Assembly: GCA_905221605.1 (NCBI GenBank)
Contig: CAJNDS010001724.1
Span: 444,916-508,915 of the forward strand
DNA length: 64,000 nucleotides
Source: Symbiodinium natans
Lineage: Eukaryota > Sar > Dinophyceae > Suessiales > Symbiodiniaceae
Reading direction: 5' to 3'
In this document: piece after piece, positions 54,121-63,902 of the stretch
How the letters are laid out: the number at the start of each line of letters is the position of its first letter
Position numbering within the stretch: position 1 is the first letter of the stretch
Notes under the pieces: model-generated
Databases searched by the model: none
Told to the model about the DNA's origin: nothing
The model's input: only the letters and a program-made list of their open reading frames with translations
Position numbers and translations under genes: made by a program

Positions 54121-54149
54121 TGCCACCATGGTCTGTCGCCATGGTGGCA
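54121..54149. repeat. perfect 11-bp inverted repeat
   Basis: TGCCACCATGG, loop TCTGTCG, CCATGGTGGCA, 90 bp after the protease stop. Could be a hairpin in the 3' UTR; function unknown. Confidence 0.7.
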
Positions 54150-54409
54150 TCTTGTGTCGGATACTTCGGACTACCCAGTCGGGAGAAGATCTTCTTTCAT
54201 GCGCCAGCGCACGAGCTGGGCCGAAACCCTAGTTAAACCCAGGCCTTAAACTCCTTGTGGCGCACTACCTCGGACATCAGAAGGCCTTGACGGACCCGAA
54301 ATCTTACATCCGAGCAAGTGCTGAATCTTCCACAGATCTCTGTGCTGGCTTAGACCCCCTAAACTTGAAACTCTAAAGCCTACGCGGATGTCCAGATAGT
54401 CACCTGCAG

Positions 54410-54568
54410 CAGTTGGGTGTGGGGCTACTTGTCTTGAAGATTTGTAACGGCACCCCTGCGGATCTTACAAGATCCTTCTCTCACAGATGGTGGGCGTGGC
54501 ACCAGGCCGCCACACTAAGTGCAAGCAAGATTCTGCCCTCGGCCAACTGCCTTTACCATCTCGTTGCA
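54410..54568 (+). CDS. putative exon, unknown gene
   Basis: Follows CACCTGCAG, is open for 53 codons (QLGVGLLVLKICNGTPADLT...) and ends at GTAGGG. No recognised domain. Confidence 0.45.
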
Positions 54569-54885
54569 GTAGGGTTTTGTTGGCTCAAGCCTCAGACCTT
54601 AGAGACAAGAAGTGCCGGTCACTGGCAACAGAACTGAACATGTTTCCCCAGTAACTAGAATCGATTTCGACTTTCTTCTCGTCGCTACAGCTGTATTGTG
54701 CAACTACTGTTAGAATACATGTTCCATCTACCTCTGCTACATGTCTGCAGCATCTGTATCTGGCTGGTCCTGCTGTGCTTCTTTCTTCCTGACTTGCTTT
54801 TTGCCATAGCAGCATAGCATACGTGCCCTTGATGGGTGCTATGATCAGTACAGTCAAGTTGCCGAAGGCTGAATTCCAAATCTAG

Positions 54886-55002
54886 AGGGGAAGTGATTGG
54901 TGTACAGCGCATCATACGACAGGCTCGTGCTCCACCTCGGAAGCTTCCGCCTAAAAGCCTTCGCATTCTGCCCGCCACAGGATTTGAGGAGGTTAAACGA
55001 AG
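54886..55002 (+). CDS. putative exon, unknown gene
   Basis: Follows AAATCTAG, reads GEVIGVQRIIRQARAPPRKL... to FEEVKR and ends exactly at GTTTAGGG. Basic and Pro-rich. Confidence 0.45.
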
Positions 55003-55009
55003 GTTTAGG

Positions 55010-55650
55010 GTTTAGGGACGACCATTTCAAGTCATGTGGGTTGATTTGGCCTGCTAGTTCCTTTGACTGCACACATGGCACAGAGCAGGATCACCTGTTT
55101 CCTAAACGGTCCTAAACCTTAACTCCTTTTTTCCTAAACCCCAGACCCTAAACCCTAAACCAATCATCCGGACTCCCAAATTCTCCCCACGCGACTCTGC
55201 AAAGTCGCAAGCTCTCCTCTCCGGAACATTGAGCTAAGTTTAGGGTTTAGGGTTTGGGGTTGAAGGCTAAACCCAAACACGCCCTCCCCCCCCCCCCCCC
55301 CCTAATAGTTCCTTGGCTGGTAGCCTTGACTCATTGACCCAGACCCTCCAACACCCCTTAGTTAAAGGAATGTACCCTCATTCATAAGTAATGATCCTTC
55401 GTATAAAACTAGGGTATATTCCTTAATTCAGGGGTTGGAAGATCTGGGGGCTTTGAGTGAGACGTAGGGCTTAAGTTTTAGGGGCCTGGCTTCTAAGAGT
55501 ACCTGGATGCAAACGGGTTTAGGGTTTAGGGTGTAGGGTTTAGGGTTTCTGGCGACTGCTCGAGCCCGGTGCAAAACGGGTTTAGGGTTAAGGGCTCGGG
55601 TTAGAACTTTGTATGATTGCCACCACCCGATGGGTTCTCCCTCCTCCCAG
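55010..55650. other. noncoding stretch
   Basis: Short heptamer runs, a C homopolymer (55286-55302) and unique sequence. No supported exon. Confidence 0.55.
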
Positions 55651-55712
55651 GGTAACATGGGTCAAGAGATCTCCGCTTCCCCGAAGCCAAACTCCTACAC
55701 CCAGCTGGCAGG
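55651..55712 (+). CDS. putative first coding exon, N-myristoylation-type start
   Basis: Follows CTCCTCCCAG. The ATG at 55657 gives MGQEISASPKPNSYTQLAG, fitting the MGxxxS/T N-myristoylation pattern. Ends at GTTTGG; joins in phase to the exon at 55757. Confidence 0.55.
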
Positions 55713-55756
55713 GTTTGGGGTTTGGGGTTTGGGGTTTAGGGTTCCGAGCGCTCCAG

Positions 55757-55851
55757 AAAGGTCAACGTTGGCATTCTAGAAGCTCCCGCAAACCTGCACG
55801 GGCTGCTTTGGCCGGAGAAGAACGCCGCCAGGGGCCCCAGTGGCCAGGAAG
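55757..55851 (+). CDS. putative exon, same gene as 55651
   Basis: Follows GCGCTCCAG, reads KVNVGILEAPANLHGLLWPE... and ends at GTGATT. Product not recognised. Confidence 0.6.
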
Positions 55852-56206
55852 GTGATTGAGAAAATTGATGGGGTTGAGAAGGGGTTTGATACGAAATTGG
55901 GGATTTACTGAGGCATACCGGGCTTAGGTTTAAGAGGAATTTATATACAAAGTTCTGGTATTTTCAAGGGCCTGGATAGTAGAGCATTCCACTTCTCGAG
56001 TTTTCGGGCTAACAGCTTTTGACGCTTCAGGGCTTGTGTTCTTTGCTCTTCTTGTTGTGCACGTTGAACGACCGGTTGTTTGTTGCATTGGTGGCTGCGC
56101 ATTGCGTCGTAGAGTTGTCAACCCTAAACCCAAACCCTAAACCCTAAACCCTAAACCCCAAAACCCCAAAACCCCAAAACCCCAAAACCCCAAAACCCCA
56201 AACCCT

Positions 56207-56295
56207 GAACCGATCCGCTTGGGCCTGATGGGTGGACACCCCGAACGGAGAAGTGTGGGCAGCATCACGATGGGCTCCGCCCGGTTGGCTGCTGA
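56207..56295 (+). CDS. putative exon, unknown gene
   Basis: Follows a long CCCCAAAA/CCCTAAA tract, reads EPIRLGLMGGHPERRSVGSI... and ends at GTTTTG. The acceptor is unclear. Confidence 0.45.
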
Positions 56296-56533
56296 GTTTT
56301 GGGGGTTTAAGGTTTAGGGTTTAGGGTTGAGGGTTTAGGGTTAGTTTTGGGGTTTTGGGGGTTTAGGTGCAGCTCTCTGGGTCCTTCGTTTAAAAGGCTG
56401 CCGCGGTAGAAACAGGACCCGAACAACCCTGCCCAAACCCACGTTACTGACCACAAGTTTCTGGAAAGTCAAGTAGCCTAAGGCCCCGCATGTGCTGGAG
56501 ACGGCTCTCAAAGGATTCGAGTTTTTGAGATTC

Positions 56534-56684
56534 AACCCTAAACCCTAAACCCTAAACCCTAAACCCTAAACCCTAAACCCTAAACCCTAAACCCTAAACC
56601 CTAAACCCTAAACCCTAAACCCTAAACCCTAAACCCTAAACCCTAAACCCTAAACCCTAAACCTAAACGCTAAACCCTAAACCA
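56534..56684. repeat. telomere-like array, C-rich
   Basis: About twenty-one CCCTAAA units ending one base before the acceptor of the next exon. Confidence 0.97.
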
Positions 56685-56685
56685 G

Positions 56686-56742
56686 TTGCCGGGTCAGCAT
56701 CTGTTTCCCAGGATGAGATGCTCCAGCCAGCAGTCGCCCCAG
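56686..56742 (+). CDS. putative exon, unknown gene
   Basis: Follows AAACCAG straight out of the array, reads AGSASVSQDEMLQPAVAP and ends at GTATCG. Confidence 0.5.
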
Positions 56743-56974
56743 GTATCGGGTTGAAAGTGTGTGGCCCCATTGCTTCAGTCAGGTTTTGGCCAAAAGGGTT
56801 TATGTGGGTTTAGGGCTACTTCTCTAATGTGCTCTTGATTGATATTGTACCTACACCGATGTATGATGCTGTGACGCATGTGCTAACATAGTCAGCAGAA
56901 CTACGTGCACGTGTGTTTCGGTCTACTTCATTTGGTGTGCTTGTCTGCGATGGGTTTACAACGAACCTGGGCAG

Positions 56975-57110
56975 CATGAGCTCTTTCCCGGCACGCTCAC
57001 CCAAGCCTGGATGCAAAAAGGGTAGAGGTCAAGCTGTTGCTGCTCCACCGGAACCTGTGGCAATGATTGCTCGCTGTGGCTGGCAACGATTTGAAGCGAC
57101 ATTCTTTCCG
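56975..57110 (+). CDS. putative exon, unknown gene
   Basis: Follows CTGGGCAG, is open throughout (MSSFPARSPKPGCKKGRGQA...) and ends exactly at GTTTAGGG. The frame is also open from 56913. Confidence 0.45.
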
Positions 57111-57134
57111 GTTTAGGGTTTAGGGTTTAGGGTT

Positions 57135-57630
57135 TTGCCGGCCCAAATTCAAGCTTGCGACCTCAGCCGAAACATGCGTAAGCCTCAAACGGCGCCTTCC
57201 TATCGTAGCCTTCGGCTTGCAGATATTTGCACGCGCCAGCTTCAGAATGTGACGAAGGGGGCGAGCACAAGCTCTGGTTGTTGATATCTCAAATGATTGA
57301 ACCTTACGTGGTTCATGGGTTGTTATATGTAGGGTTATAAGTGTTGTAAGTATAGCTGGAACTTTCTGTATTCCGGGTACTTATGACCTGCAAACTCCCG
57401 CCCCCCCCCCCCCCCCCCCCCCCCCCGCCACCAAGTTGGTTCATTGAATCTGAAGGTGGGTATGGTGTTGCCGGCAACCGGCACGTTCTGCCCCTTAGCG
57501 ACTCTCACCAGATGTCAGTTGCAACAGGAATGGCATAGTAAGGTGGCGGAAGGCGTCGCTGATTAGCAAACATGCCCAAAACCCCCAATATTGAAGCCCT
57601 GAAGAACCCTTAAGCCTGAAACCCTCAACT
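57135..57630. other. noncoding stretch
   Basis: Unique sequence, a C homopolymer (57401-57426) and a fragment like the TTCATGGGTTGTTAT dispersed repeat near 57310. No supported exon. Confidence 0.55.
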
Positions 57631-57749
57631 CCCTAAACCCTAAACCCTAAACCCTAAACCCTAAACCCTAAACCCTAAACCCTAAACCCTAAACCCTAAA
57701 CCCTAAACCCTAAACCCTCAACTCAACCGATTGTGGCTCTGACACCCAG

Positions 57750-57800
57750 GGCGGGAGCACCTCCATCGTGGGCCGGGCAGCCCCTCTGCTGCTGCTTAGG
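57750..57800 (+). CDS. putative exon, unknown gene
   Basis: Follows GACACCCAG and reads GGSTSIVGRAAPLLLLR. C-rich array before (57634-57720), G-rich after (57798-57905). Confidence 0.4.
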
Positions 57801-57930
57801 GTTTAGGGTTTAAGGTTTAGGGTTCAGGGTTTAGGGTTCAGGGTTTAGGGTTTAGGGTTTAGGGTTTAGGGTTTAGGGTTTAGGGTTTAGGGTTTAGGGT
57901 TAGGGTGTAGGGTTTATGCTTGAACATCAG

Positions 57931-57974
57931 TCAAGGAAGGGCGCTGGCAGTCATCCAGTCCGGTTTCAACAAAG
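57931..57974 (+). CDS. putative exon, unknown gene
   Basis: Follows GAACATCAG, reads QGRALAVIQSGFNKG and ends at GTTTGG. Confidence 0.45.
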
Positions 57975-58200
57975 GGTTTGGGGTTTAGGGTCTAGGGTTT
58001 AGGGTTCACCCGAACTGAATGGGGTACAACCTTTTTCTTCCTTTCAAGAGTATACATATAGGATGTAAGGTACCGAATTACCCTAAACCCTAAACCCTAA
58101 ACCCTAAACCCTAAACCCTATAAACCCTAATCCCCTTATTACCTACTAAGAACCAGTAGGACAGCTTGGGCCCTGCACGTTCGTTTGGGCTGTGCAGTAG

Positions 58201-58258
58201 ATCCTAAGATGCAAGAACGTCAGGTGGCTCCCGGCAGCCATTGTGCTTTCAATGAAGG
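58201..58258 (+). CDS. possible exon, unknown gene
   Basis: Follows GTGCAGTAG and ends at GTTTAGGG. Two frames open, one reading ILRCKNVRWLPAAIVLSMK. Confidence 0.35.
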
Positions 58259-58440
58259 GTTTAGGGTTTAGGGTTTAGGGTTTAGGGTTTAGGGATGAGC
58301 ACAGGTTGTCAAGGCTTCCTTGCTCCCAGTTGCATTTCCCACTTCCCTCCAAGTCCAGAGATTTCAAAAGACCCCCCTGGTGCTTAGTAGGGTTTAGGGT
58401 TTAGGGTTTAGGGTTTAGGGTTTAGGGTTTAGGGTTTAGG

Positions 58441-58540
58441 GACTGAGGGAATGAGGGAATGAGGGAATGAGGGCCCTGCATATCCCCTTTGAGGTATTAT
58501 ATACGGTACCTCATTCCCTCATGCCCTGCTATGAACCAGC
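58441..58540. repeat. MITE-like palindrome (ATGAGGTACC family)
   Basis: GGGAATGAGGGAATGAGGG at the left and GGTACCTCATTCCCTCATG at the right. Follows directly on a G-rich telomere-like array. Confidence 0.65.
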
Positions 58541-59009
58541 GAGAAGGGGCGCCAACCCAGCCCCAACCCAATCAAGACATTCACGTGGGTGGTTGTCAAA
58601 ATTATGTTTAGGGTTTAGGGTTTAGGGTATAGGGTTTGGGGTATAGGGTTTAGGGTTTAGGGTTTAGGGTTTAGGGTTTAGGGTTTAGGTGTAACCATTT
58701 TTGGATTCCTATTACAATATGGCACCTGATATTTTAGGGTACCCCAAAAGGGATCATAATTTTGATCATCACCTACGTGCACACCCAGAATCTGCTTCAC
58801 TTCCTCAACACATGAACTGCCAGAATCTGCTGCAGCTACGCTAAGCCCGGAAGTCTCGAAGATTTCCCTAAGAACCCCATGAGCTGGAAACCCTAAACCC
58901 TAAACCCTTAACCCCAAGCCCTGAACCCTAAACCCTCAACCCCAAGCCCTAAACCCTAAACCCTAAACCCCAAAACCGCGAAGCCCCGAAGTGCCCCAAA
59001 GCTCACCAG
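58541..59009. other. noncoding stretch
   Basis: G-rich heptamers (58606-58690), unique sequence, and C-rich heptamers with CCCCAAGCCC variants (58890-58975). Confidence 0.65.
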
Positions 59010-59068
59010 GTGAGAAGCCTGTTCACAACGAGGGCTTCCGGATTGGACCATCCTGGCTCGCTTTTGCC
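59010..59068 (+). CDS. putative exon, unknown gene
   Basis: Follows AGCTCACCAG and reads EKPVHNEGFRIGPSWLAFAP, then C-rich heptamers. The donor is not clear. Confidence 0.45.
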
Positions 59069-59461
59069 CCTAAACCCTAAACCCTAAACCCTAAACTTTA
59101 AACCCTAAACCCTATAACCCTATAACCGTATAACCCTATAACCCTATAACCCTATAACCCTATAACCCTATAACCCCAAACCCTAAACCCTCTAACCTGA
59201 AACCCTATAATCCCAAACCCTGTAACCCTATCACCCTAAACTCTCAGCCCTATAGGCGGGCTGCTGCTCCCCCCCACACACCCACTCATAGAGTTTTTAA
59301 GGAACACGTCCCATGTAGGAAAGCGTTCACCCTTATCTGGATCCAGACTTATGAGGTTAAAGCCGCTTGGACTTGCTCGGCTTGTTCTGCTCGTAGCCAG
59401 GATGGTGGGTCCCCGCTGGGGCCTTAGCATTTTGGGGTTTGGGTTGTAGACCTGTTAAGGG

Positions 59462-59586
59462 GGAAAAGGAGGGACCCTTAGAAGGGACCCTTACCCCTAC
59501 AGAGCCCCCAGATATACCTTACGCAGTCCCTATACACCTAAGTAAATAACCACCAAACCCTTTTCAGGGTCCCTCCTCTAGTCCCT
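59462..59586. repeat. MITE-like palindrome (GGGACCC family)
   Basis: AGGAGGGACCCTTAGAAGGG at the left and CAGGGTCCCTCCTCTAGTCC at the right. Confidence 0.65.
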
Positions 59587-59661
59587 TGAACTTGGGCAGG
59601 GGTTGTATAACGCCCCCCACTTTCACAACTCCCCCACGCAGATCTAAACACACCGGCCCAG

Positions 59662-59771
59662 CTTCAAACTCGTCATTGTGACGAGCAGCTTGCGGACCCT
59701 TCCAGCTCGTTGCTGCCTTGCCTGCCTGAGGGTCGAAACTTTAGGAGCCCCAAAGTCTCAATGTTTTGCAG
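59662..59771 (+). CDS. putative exon, unknown gene
   Basis: Follows CCGGCCCAG, is open for 36 codons (LQTRHCDEQLADPSSSLLPC...) and ends at GTTTCC. Confidence 0.5.
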
Positions 59772-59937
59772 GTTTCCTGTGAGAATTCGATCAAGCTTGC
59801 TTCATCGCAAGTAGGCTTGGGGTTCTTCAGGTCAGCCTTACCTGGCACTCTATTTACCTACAGTTTAGTAGTTGCACTGTAGGTATAACCCATAAGACTG
59901 TAGGTATCGAGGGTCCCAGGTACAGCCTGTTGGCAAA

Positions 59938-60084
59938 GGGTTTAGGGTTTAGGGTTAGGGTTTAGGGTTTAGGGTTTAGGGTTTAGGGTTTAGGGTTTAG
60001 GGTTTAGGGTTTAGGGTTTAGGGTTTAGGGTTTAGGGTTTAGGGTTTAGGGTTTAGGGTTTAGGGTTTAGGGTTTAGGGTTTAG
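59938..60084. repeat. telomere-like array, G-rich, running into an exon
   Basis: About twenty-one TTTAGGG units. The last TTTAG appears to be the acceptor of the exon at 60085. Confidence 0.95.
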
Positions 60085-60179
60085 GGCCATGGTCCTCATC
60101 GAAATCATGACCGGGGGCAATCGCCGGCCAAGGCAAGTGCAAGGGCTTAGCTTCCGGGCCCGAGAGGCTCTGGTTGGGG
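60085..60179 (+). CDS. putative exon, possible protein-kinase fragment
   Basis: Reads AMVLIEIMTGGNRRPRQVQG... and ends at GTTTAGG. VLIEIMTGG resembles the alpha-F helix region of Ser/Thr and receptor-like kinases (VLLELxTG). No catalytic-loop exon is found, so the call is tentative. Confidence 0.4.
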
Positions 60180-60316
60180 GTTTAGGTTTAGGGCTAGGGT
60201 TTAGGGTTTAGGGTTTAGGGTTTAGGGTTTAGGGTTTAGGGTTTTAGGGTTTAGGGTTTGGGGTTTAGGGTTTAGGGTTTAGGGTTTAGGGTTGGGGGGC
60301 GGGTGGGGGCGAAGAG

Positions 60317-60402
60317 CCATGCGGGCCAAGGTCAAGAGACTCTCCTCTACCGCTCTGGGCCGAGTGCTGAGCTCCCTTGACGACCAGATGAACCCTAAAT
60401 AA
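60317..60402 (+). CDS. putative exon or short ORF
   Basis: Follows GCGAAGAG. ATG at 60319 gives MRAKVKRLSSTALGRVLSSL... and TAA at 60400-60402. Possibly the same gene as the exon at 60085. Confidence 0.45.
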
Positions 60403-60874
60403 TTAGGGTTTAGGGTTTAGGGTTTGGGGTTTAGGGTTTAGGGTTTAGGGTTTGTGGTTCAGATGCCTTAGTAGGGACTCGAGTAGTACAGGATATATGA
60501 TCCCAATCTTTGGGTTCGTTGACTTCGGCTCCTAAACATCCATGCCTCGCAGATTCTGATTAGTAGGTAATAGGGGGGGACCAATAGGGGGTAATAGGGC
60601 GTACCCTAAATCCTAAACCCTAAACCCTAAATCTAAACTATAGAAAGGCGCGCTTTTGGACATCCTCCCCTAAGAGGGGCGGGGTGAAGGGGACGGGGGA
60701 ATGTAGCTTATGACTTTTGCTTTCGAAAGGAGGTCCTCTTAAGCCCAGTAAGTAAGAGGAAAGAGCAGCCCTAAACCCCAAACCCCAAACCCTAAACCCT
60801 AAACCCCAAACCCTAAACCCTAAACCCTAAACCCTAAACCCTAAACCCTAAACCCCTGTAACTTTGAGCCTCAG
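60403..60874. other. noncoding stretch
   Basis: G-rich run, a dispersed repeat piece at 60484-60545 (TACAGGATATATGATCCCAA), unique sequence, then C-rich heptamers (60777-60855). Confidence 0.65.
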
Positions 60875-60967
60875 GGGAATGCGCCCCTTGCGTCCGAGGA
60901 ACGGCTGCTGGAAGGTGCGTCTGTTGTCGAAGTGGTGCCTAGCCCGGAAGATGAGCCCAGGGGCTGA
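60875..60967 (+). CDS. putative terminal exon, unknown gene
   Basis: Follows AGCCTCAG and reads GNAPLASEERLLEGASVVEV... to DEPRG and TGA. Acidic C-terminus. A G-rich array begins at 60978. Confidence 0.55.
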   Translation, partial: GNAPLASEERLLEGASVVEVVPSPEDEPRG

Positions 60968-60977
60968 CTAGTAACTA

Positions 60978-61113
60978 AGGTTTAGGGTTTAGGGTTAGGG
61001 TTTAGGGTTTAGGGTTTAGGGTTTAGGGTTTAGGGTTTAGGGTTTAGGGTTTAGGGTTTAGGGTTTAGGGTTTAGGGTTTAGGGTTTAGGGTTTAGGGTT
61101 TAGGGTTTAGGGT
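60978..61113. repeat. telomere-like array, G-rich
   Basis: About nineteen TTTAGGG units with one GGTTAGGG irregularity. Confidence 0.95.
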
Positions 61114-61117
61114 TTAG

Positions 61118-61262
61118 AGGGACCCTTATAAGGGACCTTGGGGGTTATTTAGGGGTTATGTATTTGCTGCTTAGGTATATAGGGACTATAGAAGGCATAT
61201 ATAGGGGTTAAATAGGTCAGTAAGATTAAGGGTCCCTTCTAGGGGTCCCTCCCTTTACCCTC
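61118..61262. repeat. MITE-like palindrome (GGGACCC family)
   Basis: AGAGGGACCCTTATAAGGGA at the left and CTAGGGGTCCCTCCCTTTAC at the right. Confidence 0.7.
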
Positions 61263-61263
61263 T

Positions 61264-61270
61264 GCTACTG

Positions 61271-61354
<84 letters not shown>

Positions 61355-61363
61355 TTACTACTG

Positions 61364-61412
<49 letters not shown>

Positions 61413-61437
61413 TACGACTACTACTACTACTACTACA

Positions 61438-61520
<83 letters not shown>

Positions 61521-61533
61521 GACTACGACTACG

Positions 61534-61565
<32 letters not shown>

Positions 61566-61568
61566 GAC
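61264..61568. repeat. (CTA)n trinucleotide repeat, about 300 bp
   Basis: Nearly pure CTA/TAC repeat with scattered CTG and CGA units. Produces a meaningless poly-Val frame on the minus strand. Confidence 0.97.
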
Positions 61569-62400
61569 GTACTGCACTGACTGCTCGTAGGAGGATCTTG
61601 CTTTACAGTTGTCGAGCATCTTGTAGATTTCTATTTGGGATTGACGTTGGGCTCTTCTTGGGTGAAGGTTTTATTGTTTAGAAATCATTGAGGAGGGGAT
61701 CCAACAAGGTTTCTTTTATCTCGGGGTTCTCGGGCTTTGGGCGTGAGCAACAGAGAGATGTGCTCGCTGTCTCACTCGCTCTCTCTGTGTATTCTTTTCT
61801 TCATGTATGTTTGTACATGTGTACTTGATTACATAAACACATAGAAATTCAAAAAACAAAAACAAAAAAAACAATATATATATATATATATATACACTCA
61901 AAAATATGTATGTATATATATATATATATAGAGAGATAGATAGTGTGTGAAGAAATGCTTTGTTTGTCATGCGCTCGTGGTAGCTATATGTCTTTCAGCT
62001 TCACTCGGTTCCCATATACATATAGCGGTGACTTTGTCTTATTGCTTTCTATGCACGCCTGAAAAAGATATTATCAATCCTGTAAACCCTTGAAGCCCTA
62101 AGCCCCAACATTACGCAACGCAAAATCTTAGACCTGCCAGGCTACTGCCCTAAACCCTAAACTCTAAACCCTAAACGCGCACCAGAAGATTCTAAGCTCT
62201 TCGCCTACGCCCCTTACCACTACCAGTACCTGAGGGTGTTAGGTTTGCAGCAGGGCTGTGGGTTCAGGGCTTAGGACGGCTTTGGGCTTAGTGCGTATCT
62301 ATGAGAGTTTAACCCTGAACTTAGCCTGAACCCTCTACACCCTGAAAAGAACGGCCTAAACCCTAAAACCGTAAACCCTAACCTGCTGCTGCTCCAAAAG
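61569..62400. other. noncoding stretch
   Basis: A/T-rich sequence with TA microsatellites (61876-61930), then short heptamer runs (62150-62180, 62355-62385). No supported exon. Confidence 0.65.
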
Positions 62401-62487
62401 AAAGACTGGAGGAAGAACGGCTCTTCGTTCGCCTTTGGCTCAAGTCAGGAGGACGCTATCGCCAGCCCTAGCAGCTTAGAGCTTCAG
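62401..62487 (+). CDS. unknown gene, exon a
   Basis: Reads KDWRKNGSSFAFGSSQEDAI... and ends at GTAAAA. Confidence 0.6.
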
Positions 62488-63849
62488 GTAAAACTGTTCA
62501 GCAACTCCGCTGTTTAGGGTTTAGGGTTTAGGGTTTAGGGTTTAGGCGGAGTTTCTGCTCAAAAGAACACATCCCCCTTTAGCAGACTTGAACAGCAGTG
62601 CTGATGTTGCTTTGTGTTCACAGCTGGCATGGTTCGGAACAGGTCCCCAACTTGTTGAAAGTAGGGTTTAGGGTTTAGGGTTTAGTGTTTAGGGTTTAGG
62701 GTCGAACCCCCGAATAGCTTCTCCTGGCACTCTCAGGAGTGCGTTTCCTTCTAGCCGTGCAGATCCGTAACCTCCTGAAGCACGAAACCCTGAACATCCT
62801 CAATCCTTGTGGCCAGCCGGCCTGGCAGGTGGCAATTAAAACTTCAAGCCCCAGACCCTGAAGACGAGGACCATGATTTCCCAGGCCAGGTGCCCCTAAA
62901 ACCTGCAGAACATCCCTCAAAGTCTCACCCTAAACCCTAAGCCCTAAACCCTAAACCCTATAAACCCTAAACCCTAAACCCTAAGCCCCATAAACCCTAA
63001 ACCCTTAACAGAAGATGATGAACGCAGAGACTTTTGGTGCCATGCCCTGGATGCACCAGCAAGAGGCCCAGGGCCCTTATGACATACCCCTGGCTGGACA
63101 GAAGATGCCTGTTTTCACTGCCTTGGCGACTCGAAGATTTTCAGAGCACCTGCGGGATGGTACTGGGTTTCTGGGTCTAGGGTTTAGGGTTTAGGGTTTA
63201 GGGTTTAGGGTTTCTGAGTCGCCAGAGAACCAAAACTGTAGGGTTTCGGAATAGTGCTGTCGTTCGTCAAACAGCGCTGAAACCATACGCAAGTAGAGGC
63301 CCCAAACGCGAAACCCTCGACCGGAAAAGATTCCCATCTTTGACACATCTGAGGAGGTCGAGTCTGGGCCATATCAGGATTTCGACCAGCCGTGCTTTCA
63401 GACCTTCACCCACGAGCTGTCTCCCGGATTGCTGTGTGTTCTGGTATCAGATATTGCCATCAACGGAAGCATCCCCTTCATGGCACAGTCGAATCAGCCT
63501 GACACTCCGCGGGATCACGACCGGCCACACTTCCAGACCTTTGTCCATCAACTCTCAGAAGGATTCTGGTGTGTGCTCGTGGCGGACAACAAGCTCCTTG
63601 GGCACGAAATGGACCCCAAAGGGGTTTATGGTTCGTTAATAGGATTTCGTAGTATAGGGTATACGACCCCAATGATAGGGTTCATTTGGTCCCCAAACCC
63701 TAAACCCTTACCCCTAACCCCTAACTCCCCTCAAGGTTCACGCAGAGTGCGCAGCCGCATTCACTGAGCAGCCTCCAAGGGGCGGTTGGACGCCTGTCTC
63801 GGTCCTTGCTGCTGGCGAACCTTGGGGACGAAATGTGAATCCTAAAAGG
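62401..63849 (+). CDS. multi-exon gene of unknown function with about 40-residue tandem repeats (partial)
   Basis: Exons 62401-62487, 62624-62660, 62755-62828, 63012-63159, 63330-63623 and 63746-63849. The first four join in phase with GT donors and AG acceptors. The last two contain three related segments around FQTFTHELSPGLLCVLVSD, FQTFVHQLSEGFWCVLVAD and a more distant FTEQPPRGGWTPVSVLAAG. The repeats differ at synonymous positions as well, which supports a coding role. I do not recognise the family. Both gene ends lie outside what I can see; the 3' end may continue past the window. Confidence 0.6.
62624..62660 (+). CDS. unknown gene, exon b
   Basis: Follows GTGTTCACAG, reads LAWFGTGPQLVE and ends at GTAGGG. 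Confidence 0.6.
62755..62828 (+). CDS. unknown gene, exon c
   Basis: Follows TTTCCTTCTAG, reads VQIRNLLKHETLNILNPCGQ... and ends at GTGGCA. Confidence 0.65.
63012..63159 (+). CDS. unknown gene, exon d
   Basis: Follows CCCTTAACAG, reads KMMNAETFGAMPWMHQQEAQ... to FSEHLRD and ends at GTACTG. Confidence 0.65.
63330..63623 (+). CDS. unknown gene, exon e with two repeats
   Basis: Open for 98 codons from IPIFDTSEEVESGPYQDF, with two copies of the FQTFxHxL...CVLV repeat. Ends at GTTTATGG, where a dispersed repeat begins. Phase with exon d does not fit directly. Confidence 0.6.
63746..63849 (+). CDS. unknown gene, exon f with a third, diverged repeat
   Basis: Follows TTCACGCAG, reads CAAAFTEQPPRGGWTPVSVL... 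and ends at GTTTATGA, again at the start of a similar repeat. Confidence 0.45.
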
Positions 63850-63902
63850 GTTTATGATTCATATTACCTTAATCGGAATCATAGTAGTACAGCGTATATG
63901 GC

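Noticed and set aside
56534-56684. A true chromosome end
   Set aside because: The arrays are internal, in both orientations, and flanked by exon-like sequence on both sides.
61239-61619. 126-codon minus-strand frame of almost pure Val
   Set aside because: Direct translation of the (CTA)n microsatellite.
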